Positions 8,324 through 15,031 of a stretch of 24,943 nucleotides of DNA are shown here, one piece after another. A model generated the notes under the pieces. It was given only the letters and a program-made list of their open reading frames with translations, had not been told where the DNA came from and ran no database searches. The stretch is from positions 1-24,943 of the forward strand of contig NZ_JAYGHY010000040.1 of assembly GCF_034931305.1 (NCBI RefSeq), written 5' to 3'. The stretch is from Cyanobium gracile_A (GTDB lineage: Bacteria; Cyanobacteriota; Cyanobacteriia; PCC-6307; Cyanobiaceae). The translations under genes were made by a program, and so were the position numbers. Numbering within the stretch: position 1 is the stretch's first letter; every line of letters begins with the position of its first letter.

Positions 8324-9124
8324 TCATCCCGCGCCGAAACAGCGGCGCAGCACCCGCTCCCGTGGTCCGTGAACCAACCGCAGGCCGCCATCGCTCGCCA
8401 GCCCGGCCGGGCGCCAATCGTCGCCGTCAAGGCGGATGGGGCCAGCGGGCAGCATCAGGCGCCGCTCCGCCAGCCGGCGCACCTCCTCGGGCTGCCCGGC
8501 CCAGGCCATGGCCCACTCCAGGGCCGCCAGCACTTCCCCACACCAGAGCAATGGATCGGCGCGCCCTGGGCCCAGCACCGTTGCCACGGCCACTGCACCG
8601 GCAGGCACCCGGTTGGCGGCGTTGAGCCCCACCCCCACGCGGGCCCAGCGGCAGGCGCCCCCCCGCAGGCGTAGCCGGGGCAGCAGGCCAGCCAGCTTCA
8701 GCGGTGCGGCACCATCGCTGGCAGCATCAGCAGGGACCAGCAGCAGATCGTTGGGCCACTTGAGCCGCACCGTCAGCCCCCGGGCCTCCAGCCGCAGGCA
8801 CAGTCCCACCGCCGCCGCCAGGCCAGGAGCGGCAGCCAGATCGGCAGCGGCGGGCCAGGGCAGGGCCGCACTTAACCAGACCCCTCCGGGAGGCGAGCAC
8901 CAGGGGCGGCCCTGCTGGCCGCGTCCGAAGCGCTGGCGGCCGGCGACCACGGCCCGGGGGGTCCGCAGCGGCCCGGAGCCGGCAAGACGCGGATCAGCGG
9001 CCAGCCAGCGATCGAGTTCCGTCTCGGTACTGGCGCACACCGGCAGGGCCCGCAGCCGCCAGGCAAGGGGAGACGCAGGGGCGTCAGGCAGCGCCCGCCG
9101 CTGGGCCCCGATCGCGCCGATCAA
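8324..9124 (-). CDS. birA: Biotin--[acetyl-CoA-carboxylase] ligase, monofunctional
   Basis: About 266 residues. The enzyme makes biotinyl-AMP and transfers biotin to the carrier subunit of acetyl-CoA carboxylase, the first step of fatty-acid synthesis. Visible motifs are GRGQQGRPW (67-75; biotin/ATP loop), KWPNDLL (122-128) and the catalytic-site KLAG (143-146), followed by a short C-terminal domain. There is no N-terminal DNA-binding domain, so this is the non-regulatory class I type usual in cyanobacteria. The chosen start is TTG at 9124-9122, overlapping the stop of the aminotransferase gene as TTGA. No ATG is available before the conserved region. Translation is probably coupled to the aminotransferase. 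Confidence 0.9.
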   Translation of the reverse strand: MIGAIGAQRRALPDAPASPLAWRLRALPVCASTETELDRWLAADPRLAGSGPLRTPRAVVAGRQRFGRGQQGRPWCSPPGGVWLSAALPWPAAADLAAAPGLAAAVGLCLRLEARGLTVRLKWPNDLLLVPADAASDGAAPLKLAGLLPRLRLRGGACRWARVGVGLNAANRVPAGAVAVATVLGPGRADPLLWCGEVLAALEWAMAWAGQPEEVRRLAERRLMLPAGPIRLDGDDWRPAGLASDGGLRLVHGPRERVLRRCFGAG

Positions 9125-10332
9125 AACCGCCGCAGCCAGTCGCCGATGCGGGCCGCCCCATCCTCCAGCTCGCCAGCCGGGTGCACCAGGGCCAGCCGCT
9201 GCCAGCCCTCGCCACCAGGGCCGAAGCCATTGCCAGGAGTGAGGCAGACACCGGTGCCCTCCAGAAGGGCAGCGCAGAAACGCTCCGAATCCAGGCCCCG
9301 AGCCCGCGCCACTTCAGGGATCTGCAGCCACAGGTAGAGGGCCATCGACGGCAGCCGCAGCGGCCAGCCCTGGGCCTCCAGGGCGGCGGCCATCCGGTCG
9401 CGGCGCTCCCGGTAGACTCCGCGCAGCTGCTGGGGCCAGTGGGGGGCCTGCTCCAGGGCGGCGATGGCTCCGGCCTGCAGGGCCAGGGACTGGTTGAAGT
9501 CCACCACCCCCTTGAGCTGGCGCAGGGCGGTGATCAGCTCCTCGGCGCCGATGGCGAAGGCCAGCCGGTACCCGCCCAGGCACCAGCTTTTGGAGAACGA
9601 GAAGAATTCGATGCCACAGCGCCGCCAGGCGGGGTGGCGCAGCAGGGCAGGGGCCTCCCCCTCCAGGGCCAGATCCACGTAAGGGTTGTCGTGGGCGAGC
9701 ACCACGTCGTGGCGCAGGGCCCGTTCCACCGCCGCGTCCAGCCAGGCCTGCTCGCCGGTCGTGGCCGTGGGGTTGTGGGGGAAGCCCAGCACCATCAGCT
9801 TGAGGGCTTGCCACTGGCTGGGGGACAGCCGGTCGAAATCCGGTCGCCACCCGGCCTCGGCATCGAGGGGCAGCAGCACTGGCTCGGCGCTGGCCAGGTG
9901 CAATCCGCCCATGTGGGAGGGGTAGTAAGGATCGAGCAGCAGGGCCGGATCGCCGGGATTGAGCACCGCCAGCGGCAGATGGGCTGTGCCCTCCTGGGAC
10001 CCCACCAGCAACAGCACCTCCGTTTCCGGGTCCACCGCCACGTCGAACCGGCGCTGCGCCCAGGCCGCCACCGCCTCGCGGAAGGGCAAGGTGGCGGCGT
10101 GGAGGCAGTAGGACGCGCTCTCGGGCCTGGCCAGACCCGCGGTGATGGCCTCAAGGGCCACGGGCGGAGGCTGCAGGTCGGTGGAGCCGAGGGAGAGGTC
10201 GAGCAGTGGCGGCAGGGGAGCGCCATCGGGGCCACGGCCGGCGGCGGCCCGGGCGCTGTAGGCGGCCTTGCGCTGGTCGTTGCGGGCGAAGACGCCGCTG
10301 CCGAGCCGCGACAGGCGCTCAGAGATGGGCAT
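9121..10332 (-). CDS. Class I/II PLP-dependent aminotransferase
   Basis: 403 residues from ATG at 10332 (MPISERLSRLGSGVFARND). The open frame extends further upstream, but that part is antisense-like and overlaps the thioredoxin gene. It has a fold-type I aminotransferase pattern: Asn187 in GFPHNPTATTGE, Asp215 and Tyr218 in AHDNPYVDL, the PLP-binding Lys248 in FFSFSKSW, and Arg256 in GGYR. The overall order resembles the LL-diaminopimelate/aspartate aminotransferase-like group. The substrate cannot be read from the sequence, so no specific reaction is claimed. It overlaps the thioredoxin gene by 14 bases at its start and birA at its stop, so the three genes form one translationally coupled string. 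Confidence 0.9.
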   Translation of the reverse strand: MPISERLSRLGSGVFARNDQRKAAYSARAAAGRGPDGAPLPPLLDLSLGSTDLQPPPVALEAITAGLARPESASYCLHAATLPFREAVAAWAQRRFDVAVDPETEVLLLVGSQEGTAHLPLAVLNPGDPALLLDPYYPSHMGGLHLASAEPVLLPLDAEAGWRPDFDRLSPSQWQALKLMVLGFPHNPTATTGEQAWLDAAVERALRHDVVLAHDNPYVDLALEGEAPALLRHPAWRRCGIEFFSFSKSWCLGGYRLAFAIGAEELITALRQLKGVVDFNQSLALQAGAIAALEQAPHWPQQLRGVYRERRDRMAAALEAQGWPLRLPSMALYLWLQIPEVARARGLDSERFCAALLEGTGVCLTPGNGFGPGGEGWQRLALVHPAGELEDGAARIGDWLRRF

Positions 10333-10669
10333 CAAGAAACGCCTTGAGCTGGGACTGGGCCATGGCGCCTTCATGGCGGGCCACTTCGAGGCCATCGCGG
10401 AACAACACCAGGGTGGGCAGACCCTGCACCTTGAGGCTGTCGCGGCTGATCGGATTGGGATCGGCCTCCAGCTTGCCGACGGTGAGGGCGCCCCCGGGGG
10501 CATCGGCATAGGCCGTGGCGGCCCAGGTCATCAGGGGAGCCATCAGGCGGCAGGGGCCGCACCAGGCCGCCCAGACGTCCACCAGCACCGGGCCCGGAGC
10601 CTCCAGAACCGACGCCTGGAAGTTGGCATCGGTGAGGGCGAGGACGGGGGAATCGACGTCGGCGGGCAC
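10319..10669 (-). CDS. Thioredoxin-family protein
   Basis: 116 residues from GTG at 10669. It is a single thioredoxin fold with the redox centre WCGPC at residues 36-40 and the cis-proline in GLPTLVLF. No signal peptide is present, so it is cytoplasmic. The sequence departs from the main m-type thioredoxin around the active site (VDVWAAWCGPCRLMAPL, with a less conserved helix after it), so it may be one of the secondary thioredoxins. It has its own -10-like box (TACAAT) after the Vipp1/PspA gene. Its last 14 bases overlap the aminotransferase start. Confidence 0.92.
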   Translation of the reverse strand: MPADVDSPVLALTDANFQASVLEAPGPVLVDVWAAWCGPCRLMAPLMTWAATAYADAPGGALTVGKLEADPNPISRDSLKVQGLPTLVLFRDGLEVARHEGAMAQSQLKAFLDAHL

Positions 10670-10693
10670 GGCGTTCGGGACGGCTGTGGCCCG

Positions 10694-10699
10694 ATTGTA
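10694..10699 (-). promoter_or_regulatory. Candidate -10 element for the thioredoxin gene
   Basis: On the minus strand this reads TACAAT, matching TATAAT at five of six positions. It lies 24 bases before the GTG start of the thioredoxin gene, in the 35-base gap after the Vipp1/PspA stop. It is the best -10 match noticed in the window, and it suggests the thioredoxin-aminotransferase-birA string can be transcribed independently of the Vipp1/PspA gene. Confidence 0.45.
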
Positions 10700-10704
10700 T
10701 GAAT

Positions 10705-11478
10705 TCAGAGCTTGTCGATGGACTGGCGCAGTTCCTCGAGCTCGGCATTCACCTCGGCCACCTTGACCGGCTCCAGCTGGGGGGCCGGACCGCCCTCCAT
10801 GGGCAGGGAGATGGGGGTCTTGCCGCCTTCCAGCCGGTTTTTGAGGGCCGCCAGCTCCTCATCGACGTTGCTGCCCTCCAGGGCGGCGAACTGGCTTTCC
10901 AGATCGGCACCGGCCAGCTCGGCGGCGGCCTGGCTGCGGGCCTCCATGTTCAGCACCTTCTCCTCCATCTGGTCGAAAGCGGCCATCGAACTGTTGGTGT
11001 TCAGGCTGCCCACGGCGTTCTGGAGCTGCTCCTGGGCCTGGGCCGCCTGGGCGCGGGCCTTGAGCATGTCCTTCTTGGTCTTGGCCTCGGCGATCTTGCC
11101 CTCGAGGGCGGCAAGGCTGCGCTTGAGGGTGTCGACCTGGCCGGCCTGGCCGGTCAGCTGGGCGTTGAGGGCGGCGGCGGTGTCGGTGTAGGTCTTGCGG
11201 CGGGAGAGGGACTCACGGGCCAGGTCCTCCTCACCCTTTTTGAGCGCCAGTTCGGCACGCTCGTACCAGGTGCGGCTCTGGGCCTCGGCCTGCTCGGCCT
11301 GGTTCTGCAGCCGCTTCTGGCTAGCGATGGCCGTGGCCACGGCCTGGCGCAGTTTCACCAGGTCGGCCTGCATGTCAGCCACGGACTGATCAAGGATCTT
11401 GGCCGGATCCTCCGCCTTGCTCACCAGGTCATTGAGGTTGGCGCGCAGGAGGCGGCTGAGCCGATCGAAGAAACCCAT
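10705..11478 (-). CDS. vipp1: Vipp1 / PspA (IM30) membrane-remodelling protein
   Basis: 257 residues from ATG at 11478 (MGFFDRLSRLLRANLNDL), the standard amphipathic helix 0 of the family. The open frame extends a little upstream but lacks family similarity. Almost the whole protein is charged alpha-helical coiled coil, including the conserved EDPAKILDQSVADMQADLVKLR region. After the PspA core there is a linker of about 25 residues and a final helix, VAEVNAELEELRQSIDKL. That extra C-terminal helix separates Vipp1 from PspA, so I favour Vipp1. Vipp1 forms ESCRT-III-like rings and is needed for thylakoid biogenesis and membrane protection. It is transcribed away from the DUF721 gene across a 95-bp spacer. 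Confidence 0.93.
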   Translation of the reverse strand: MGFFDRLSRLLRANLNDLVSKAEDPAKILDQSVADMQADLVKLRQAVATAIASQKRLQNQAEQAEAQSRTWYERAELALKKGEEDLARESLSRRKTYTDTAAALNAQLTGQAGQVDTLKRSLAALEGKIAEAKTKKDMLKARAQAAQAQEQLQNAVGSLNTNSSMAAFDQMEEKVLNMEARSQAAAELAGADLESQFAALEGSNVDEELAALKNRLEGGKTPISLPMEGGPAPQLEPVKVAEVNAELEELRQSIDKL

Positions 11479-11573
11479 GGAAGCGGGGCTATTGCAGTAC
11501 TTAACAGTAGCCAGAAGCAGCCGGTCAGCCCCCTCCAATGGCCAGCGGATTGCCGCACCCCTAGCGTGAGCGC

Positions 11574-12149
11574 ATGGAGCCCTCCCGTTCCCGCCAGCGC
11601 CGCCAAGCCGATGGCAGCGGCTCCCGTCGCAGGATCAGCGAGGCGGTGCAGACGCGCCGGGTGGGCAACATCTCGTTGCTGATGCCACCCCCCCGAGCGC
11701 CGGTCAGCGCCCTGGCGAGTTGCCTCGACAACCTCCAGCAGGACTGGCGCCGCGACGGCCACCTGGCCGGTCTGTGGCGGGAATGGCCCCGGATCGCCGG
11801 CCCCCAGCTGGCCCCCCATTGCCGCCCCCTGCAGCTGCAGGGGGGCCTGCTGACCGTGGGTGCGGCGCCGGGGCCGTGGCTGCAGGCCCTGCAGTACAAC
11901 CGCCACCAGTTGCTGGGTTCGCTGCGGGCGGCTGGCTTCGTGGTGCGGGACGTGCGGGTGCAGCAGCACCACCCCGGCGCCCCCAGCACGCCGGGCGGCC
12001 AGAGCGAGGCGGACGTCTGGGCCGTCCATCCCAGCCGCTGCGATGTTCACGGCATGGCGGACTGCCCGGCCTGCGGCCGGCCGGCCCCGGCCGGGGAGAT
12101 GGCCCGCTGGGGCCATTGCAGCTTCTGCCGCCGCGCTGAACTGACCTGA
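11574..12149 (+). CDS. DUF721 / DciA-like protein with C-terminal zinc ribbon
   Basis: 191 residues from ATG at 11574. The N-terminal 35 residues are basic and Ser/Arg-rich. A DUF721 domain follows (about 42-130), with LWREWPRIAGPQLAPHCRPLQLQGGLLTV and the PWLQALQYNRHQLLGSL helix. DUF721 proteins include DciA, which helps load the replicative helicase DnaB in bacteria without DnaC/DnaI. The last 45 residues hold CDVHG (156-160), then Cys164/Cys167 and Cys182/Cys185, a likely zinc-binding ribbon absent from typical proteobacterial DciA. The DciA role here is an inference from the family. TAGCGT at 11562 could be its -10 box, giving an almost leaderless message. Confidence 0.83.
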   Translation: MEPSRSRQRRQADGSGSRRRISEAVQTRRVGNISLLMPPPRAPVSALASCLDNLQQDWRRDGHLAGLWREWPRIAGPQLAPHCRPLQLQGGLLTVGAAPGPWLQALQYNRHQLLGSLRAAGFVVRDVRVQQHHPGAPSTPGGQSEADVWAVHPSRCDVHGMADCPACGRPAPAGEMARWGHCSFCRRAELT

Positions 12150-12169
12150 CGGCCTCAGCCGGGGGCTGT

Positions 12170-12724
12170 TCAGGGGCCGCCAGCCGCAGGACGGTCGTCG
12201 AACAGGGCCCGCCAGGCCTGCTCCTGGACCGCTGCGGCCTCGGTGCCCTCCAGGGGGAACCCGGCCAGAAAGTCCTTGTCAGCGGATGGCTCGTAGGGAC
12301 CCTGCTTGATCTCCATCAGCACCGCATCGGCGCTCAGGGCCACCAGGGTGTGGATGACCCCTTCGGCCAGCTCCATCCCGAACAGGGGACCGCCGGCACT
12401 GATCCGCTCCCGGACCAGCACCCGACCACCGCCATCGAGCAGCAGCAGCCCCACCTCCCCCTGCAGCACCAGAAAAGACTCGAAACCGGCGCCGGGTGGC
12501 TCGCGCCGATGGCGGTGGGGCCGCACGTAGGTGCCGATCTGCAACACATTGAGGAAGCGCTGCACCCGATCGGAGGGGGCGTGGAAGTTGTGGTTCAGGC
12601 GCCGGCGCGGTGAGCCGGCAGCGCCGGCCGCCACGGTGTCGAACAGGGCCTGATCGATGCGCTGCAGGGGGGAGGGGGCAGCGGACTCCAGCGGGGGCAC
12701 GGGCAGCCATCGGCAACGACCCAT
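12170..12724 (-). CDS. WbuC-type cupin-fold metalloprotein
   Basis: 184 residues from ATG at 12724. The open frame extends upstream but overlaps the divergent secreted-protein gene. It is a single cupin: LNHNFHAPSDRVQRFLNVLQIGTYVRPHRH opens the barrel with His70 and His72 as metal ligands. FESFLVLQGEVGLLLLD supplies the middle strands, and His125 in GVIHTL is the later ligand. The NFH...D.VQR..N.L..GTYVRPHRH signature is that of the WbuC cupin family, often found near sugar or polysaccharide genes but without a firmly known reaction. No sugar genes are present here. It converges with the DUF721 gene (20-base gap) and diverges from the secreted-protein gene (32-base gap). Confidence 0.85.
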   Translation of the reverse strand: MGRCRWLPVPPLESAAPSPLQRIDQALFDTVAAGAAGSPRRRLNHNFHAPSDRVQRFLNVLQIGTYVRPHRHRREPPGAGFESFLVLQGEVGLLLLDGGGRVLVRERISAGGPLFGMELAEGVIHTLVALSADAVLMEIKQGPYEPSADKDFLAGFPLEGTEAAAVQEQAWRALFDDRPAAGGP

Positions 12725-12732
12725 AGATTGAT

Positions 12733-12745
12733 CGCCCTTAGGGCG
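12733..12745. promoter_or_regulatory. Perfect palindrome between two divergent starts
   Basis: CGCCCTTAGGGCG is a perfect dyad (6+1+6) in the 32-base spacer between the cupin ATG (12724) and the secreted-protein ATG (12757). Its position suits an operator acting on both genes, or a hairpin in a leader. A chance GC-rich palindrome is possible. Confidence 0.3.
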
Positions 12746-12756
12746 GCGGCGGCGGC

Positions 12757-13899
12757 ATGGGTGCAGGTCAGCGGAGGATCCGGCAGACGGCGGCCCCCTT
12801 GGTGGTTGCGCTCGGCACCGGCCTGAGCCTGCCGGCCCTGGCGGCAACGCCCAAAGCGGGCGCCCCGCAGGCCGCCCCGGTGGCCACTTACGGGATCGAG
12901 GCCGTCACCAGCTCGGGCCTGGGGGCGATGGCCATGGGCGGCGCCGACATCATGCGGATGATGATGGGCGGGCGCCCTTCGCTGAACAGCACCAGCCGCC
13001 AGTTGGAGCTGCAGTTGCAGGCGCCCGCCATGGCGATGGGCACGGCACTGCCGTTGCGCAGCGGCAGCGACAGCCCTGGGCAGCCCGGCCAGTGGCAGGA
13101 CAAGGACATCCCCGAGCCGCAGGGGCGGCTGTTGATCTACCGAGGCTGTGCCGAAAGCGCCGGCGCCGGCCAGCCGGAGATCATCACCCTGAAGGGTCTG
13201 TTGCCGGAGCAGCGTCGCCAGGCCCTGGAGGGCCTCAGGCGTCTGGCCACCAGCCCCGCCGCTGGCGGCGCGCCCCTCACCAGCGGCCGCTGGCCGTCCG
13301 GCAACGAGCCTCCGGCGGTGCCGCTGCAGGCCTCGCTGGTGGGCCGCCATGTGGTGGCGAGCAACTACGCGCCGGAGATCCGCTTCCAGGTGGAGAGCAG
13401 CCACGACTTCCTGGCCCCGGTGACACTGACCACCACCACAGCCGCTGGCGCCCAGCGACTGGCCTGGCAGACCATCCCCACCGCCCTGGGCTACCAGGCC
13501 ATGGCCACCGGCCTGGGCCGCCAGGAGGGCGACATCGTGGTGTGGACCTCCAGCGAGGCGCCCTGGGCCGACAGCTCGGTGCCGGGCGATCTGCGGGCCC
13601 CGGCAGCGGCCCGGCTGGTGCAGCGCGGCGTGCTGCTGGGGCCGGAGCGCACCACCTGCGCGGTCTGCGCCCAGGCCATGGCGGCGATGCGAATGGCGAT
13701 GCTCACCTTCACCGCCTACGGCGACACCCTGCTGCTGAACAGCGCCAAGGGCGCCCCCGCCTGGCGGCTTAGCCTGGAGCGCCGCTCCACCGCCATGCGT
13801 CCCCTCGGGGAGGGCCTCGAGGGCCTTGATCCGGTCGCGGGTGAAGGGAAGGAGGAGCCCAAGAAGCAGGGGGGCTTCAACCTGTTCAAGCTGTTCTGA
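12757..13899 (+). CDS. Secreted protein of unknown function
   Basis: 380 residues from ATG at 12757. A signal peptide is clear: a basic start (GQRRIR), a hydrophobic core TAAPLVVALGTGLSLP, then ALA at 27-29. The mature part starts with a Met/Gly-rich stretch (ADIMRMMMGG, about 65-75). Further on come RLLIYRGCAESAGAGQPEII (about 127-146), a likely beta-rich segment with VGRHVVASNYAPEIRF, then LAWQTIPTALGYQAM and DIVVWTSSEAPW. A CAVC pair (about 304-307) and a tail rich in Lys/Gly ending NLFKLF follow. From memory this pattern resembles an uncharacterised secreted family common in sphingomonads and other proteobacteria. No enzymatic motif was recognised. It probably ends up in the periplasm or outside. 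Confidence 0.82.
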   Translation: MGAGQRRIRQTAAPLVVALGTGLSLPALAATPKAGAPQAAPVATYGIEAVTSSGLGAMAMGGADIMRMMMGGRPSLNSTSRQLELQLQAPAMAMGTALPLRSGSDSPGQPGQWQDKDIPEPQGRLLIYRGCAESAGAGQPEIITLKGLLPEQRRQALEGLRRLATSPAAGGAPLTSGRWPSGNEPPAVPLQASLVGRHVVASNYAPEIRFQVESSHDFLAPVTLTTTTAAGAQRLAWQTIPTALGYQAMATGLGRQEGDIVVWTSSEAPWADSSVPGDLRAPAAARLVQRGVLLGPERTTCAVCAQAMAAMRMAMLTFTAYGDTLLLNSAKGAPAWRLSLERRSTAMRPLGEGLEGLDPVAGEGKEEPKKQGGFNLFKLF

Positions 13900-13984
13900 T
13901 CAGCCCTGGGACGGGCGTTGGGTGAGCCGTGCCAGATCAGGCACCGTGGCAAGCCAGCGGCCCGCTGCCCATGGCGCGGCTCCT

Positions 13985-13990
13985 TAGCCT
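13985..13990 (+). promoter_or_regulatory. Candidate -10 element for the SDR gene
   Basis: TAGCCT lies 45 bases before the preferred TTG start of the SDR gene. It would give a leader of about 40 bases containing the ribosome-binding site at 14024-14028. It is identical to the hexamer before the ABC ATPase gene. Confidence 0.3.
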
Positions 13991-14023
13991 GTGCCGGATC
14001 ACGGCACCCGTTTCGCCGCCCGC

Positions 14024-14028
14024 AGGAG
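14024..14028 (+). promoter_or_regulatory. Ribosome-binding site that decides the SDR start
   Basis: AGGAG is followed by seven bases and TTG at 14036. This is ideal Shine-Dalgarno spacing and favours the TTG over the in-frame GTG at 13991, which has no such site and abuts the -10-like element. Confidence 0.55.
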
Positions 14029-14035
14029 TCCGCCC

Positions 14036-15031
14036 TTGGCCGCAGCGCGCCACATCCTGCTGACCGGCGGCAATTCCGGCATCGGCTTCGAGGCGGCCGT
14101 GGTTCTTTGCCGCGCCGGCCACCGGCTCACCCTGCTCTGCCGGGATCGCTCCAGCGCCGAGGCGGCCGGCCGGCGGGTGCTGGAGCGGGCCGGTTCGGGC
14201 ACGCCCCCCGCCGCCGAGGCCTGCGACCTGAGCGATCTGGAGAGCGTGCGGGCCTGTGCCGCCGCCCTGCTCGCCCAGGCGACCCCCATCGACACACTGG
14301 TGCTCAATGCCGGCCTGCAGTACGCCGGTGCCCGCGAGCCGCGGCGCACCGCCCAGGGCCATGAGCTCAGCTTCGGGGTGAACCATCTGGGCCATGTCCT
14401 GCTGGCCCTCCAGCTGCGGCCCCTGCTGGCGGCCGGACAAGCCCCACGGCTGGTGGTCACCGCCAGCGAGGTGCACGACCCCACCACTGCGGGGGGAAAG
14501 GTGGGCGCCCCCGCGGGCCTCGGCGCGCTCGCTGGCCTGCAGCCGGGCCAGGCCACCACGATGGTGAACGGCACGGACGGCTTCAATGCCGACAAGGCCT
14601 ACAAGGACAGCAAACTCTGCAACGTGCTGTTTGCCCGCGAGTTCGCCCGCCGCCTGGAGGCATGCGGCACGCCCTGCCCGGTGATCGCCTGGAGCCCCGG
14701 GCTGGTGATTCCGCCCACCAGCGAAGGCGGCTTCTGGCGCTACAGCCGCCAGTCGAATGAGCTGGGCCAGCGGCTGTTCGCCCTGGCGGCCCGCTCGCTG
14801 CTGCGCCTCACCGAAAGTGTCGAGAACGCCGGGGCGCTGCTGGCCGCCCTGGCCGTCGACGACACCTACGCCGTCAACGGCTTCACCTACCTCCGCAACC
14901 GCGTCACGGCTCCGGGCCGGCACGTGTTCGAGGCCACCGCCACCAGCGCCGAAGGCCAGGACGCCGATCTGGCCCGGCGGCTCTGGGAGGCGAGTGCGGC
15001 CCTGGTGGGTGTGGAGGCCGATTGGCCTTGA
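14036..15031 (+). CDS. Short-chain dehydrogenase related to protochlorophyllide reductase
   Basis: 331 residues from TTG at 14036 (in-frame GTG at 13991 is the alternative). It is an NAD(P)-binding Rossmann enzyme: LLTGGNSGIG (8-17), NAG (91-93), VNHLGH with Asn116, catalytic Ser144, and Tyr189/Lys193 in AYKDSKLCN. The YKDSKxCN motif and the spacing match light-dependent protochlorophyllide oxidoreductase (POR). However, the cysteine that follows the PG motif in true POR is replaced (SPGLVIPP; Leu223). The insertion and C-terminal regions also diverge, so I regard it as a POR relative with another substrate. It is probably co-transcribed with the alpha/beta hydrolase, whose start overlaps its stop. 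Confidence 0.85.
   Translation: MAAARHILLTGGNSGIGFEAAVVLCRAGHRLTLLCRDRSSAEAAGRRVLERAGSGTPPAAEACDLSDLESVRACAAALLAQATPIDTLVLNAGLQYAGAREPRRTAQGHELSFGVNHLGHVLLALQLRPLLAAGQAPRLVVTASEVHDPTTAGGKVGAPAGLGALAGLQPGQATTMVNGTDGFNADKAYKDSKLCNVLFAREFARRLEACGTPCPVIAWSPGLVIPPTSEGGFWRYSRQSNELGQRLFALAARSLLRLTESVENAGALLAALAVDDTYAVNGFTYLRNRVTAPGRHVFEATATSAEGQDADLARRLWEASAALVGVEADWP

Noticed and set aside
12150..12161. Hairpin CGGC-CTCA-GCCG between the DUF721 and cupin genes
   Set aside because: The four-base stem has no T run in either direction. It is likely chance in GC-rich DNA.
13929..13944. Hairpin GTGCC-AGATCA-GGCAC after the secreted-protein gene
   Set aside because: It is a five-pair stem without a following T run, so it cannot be called as an intrinsic terminator.
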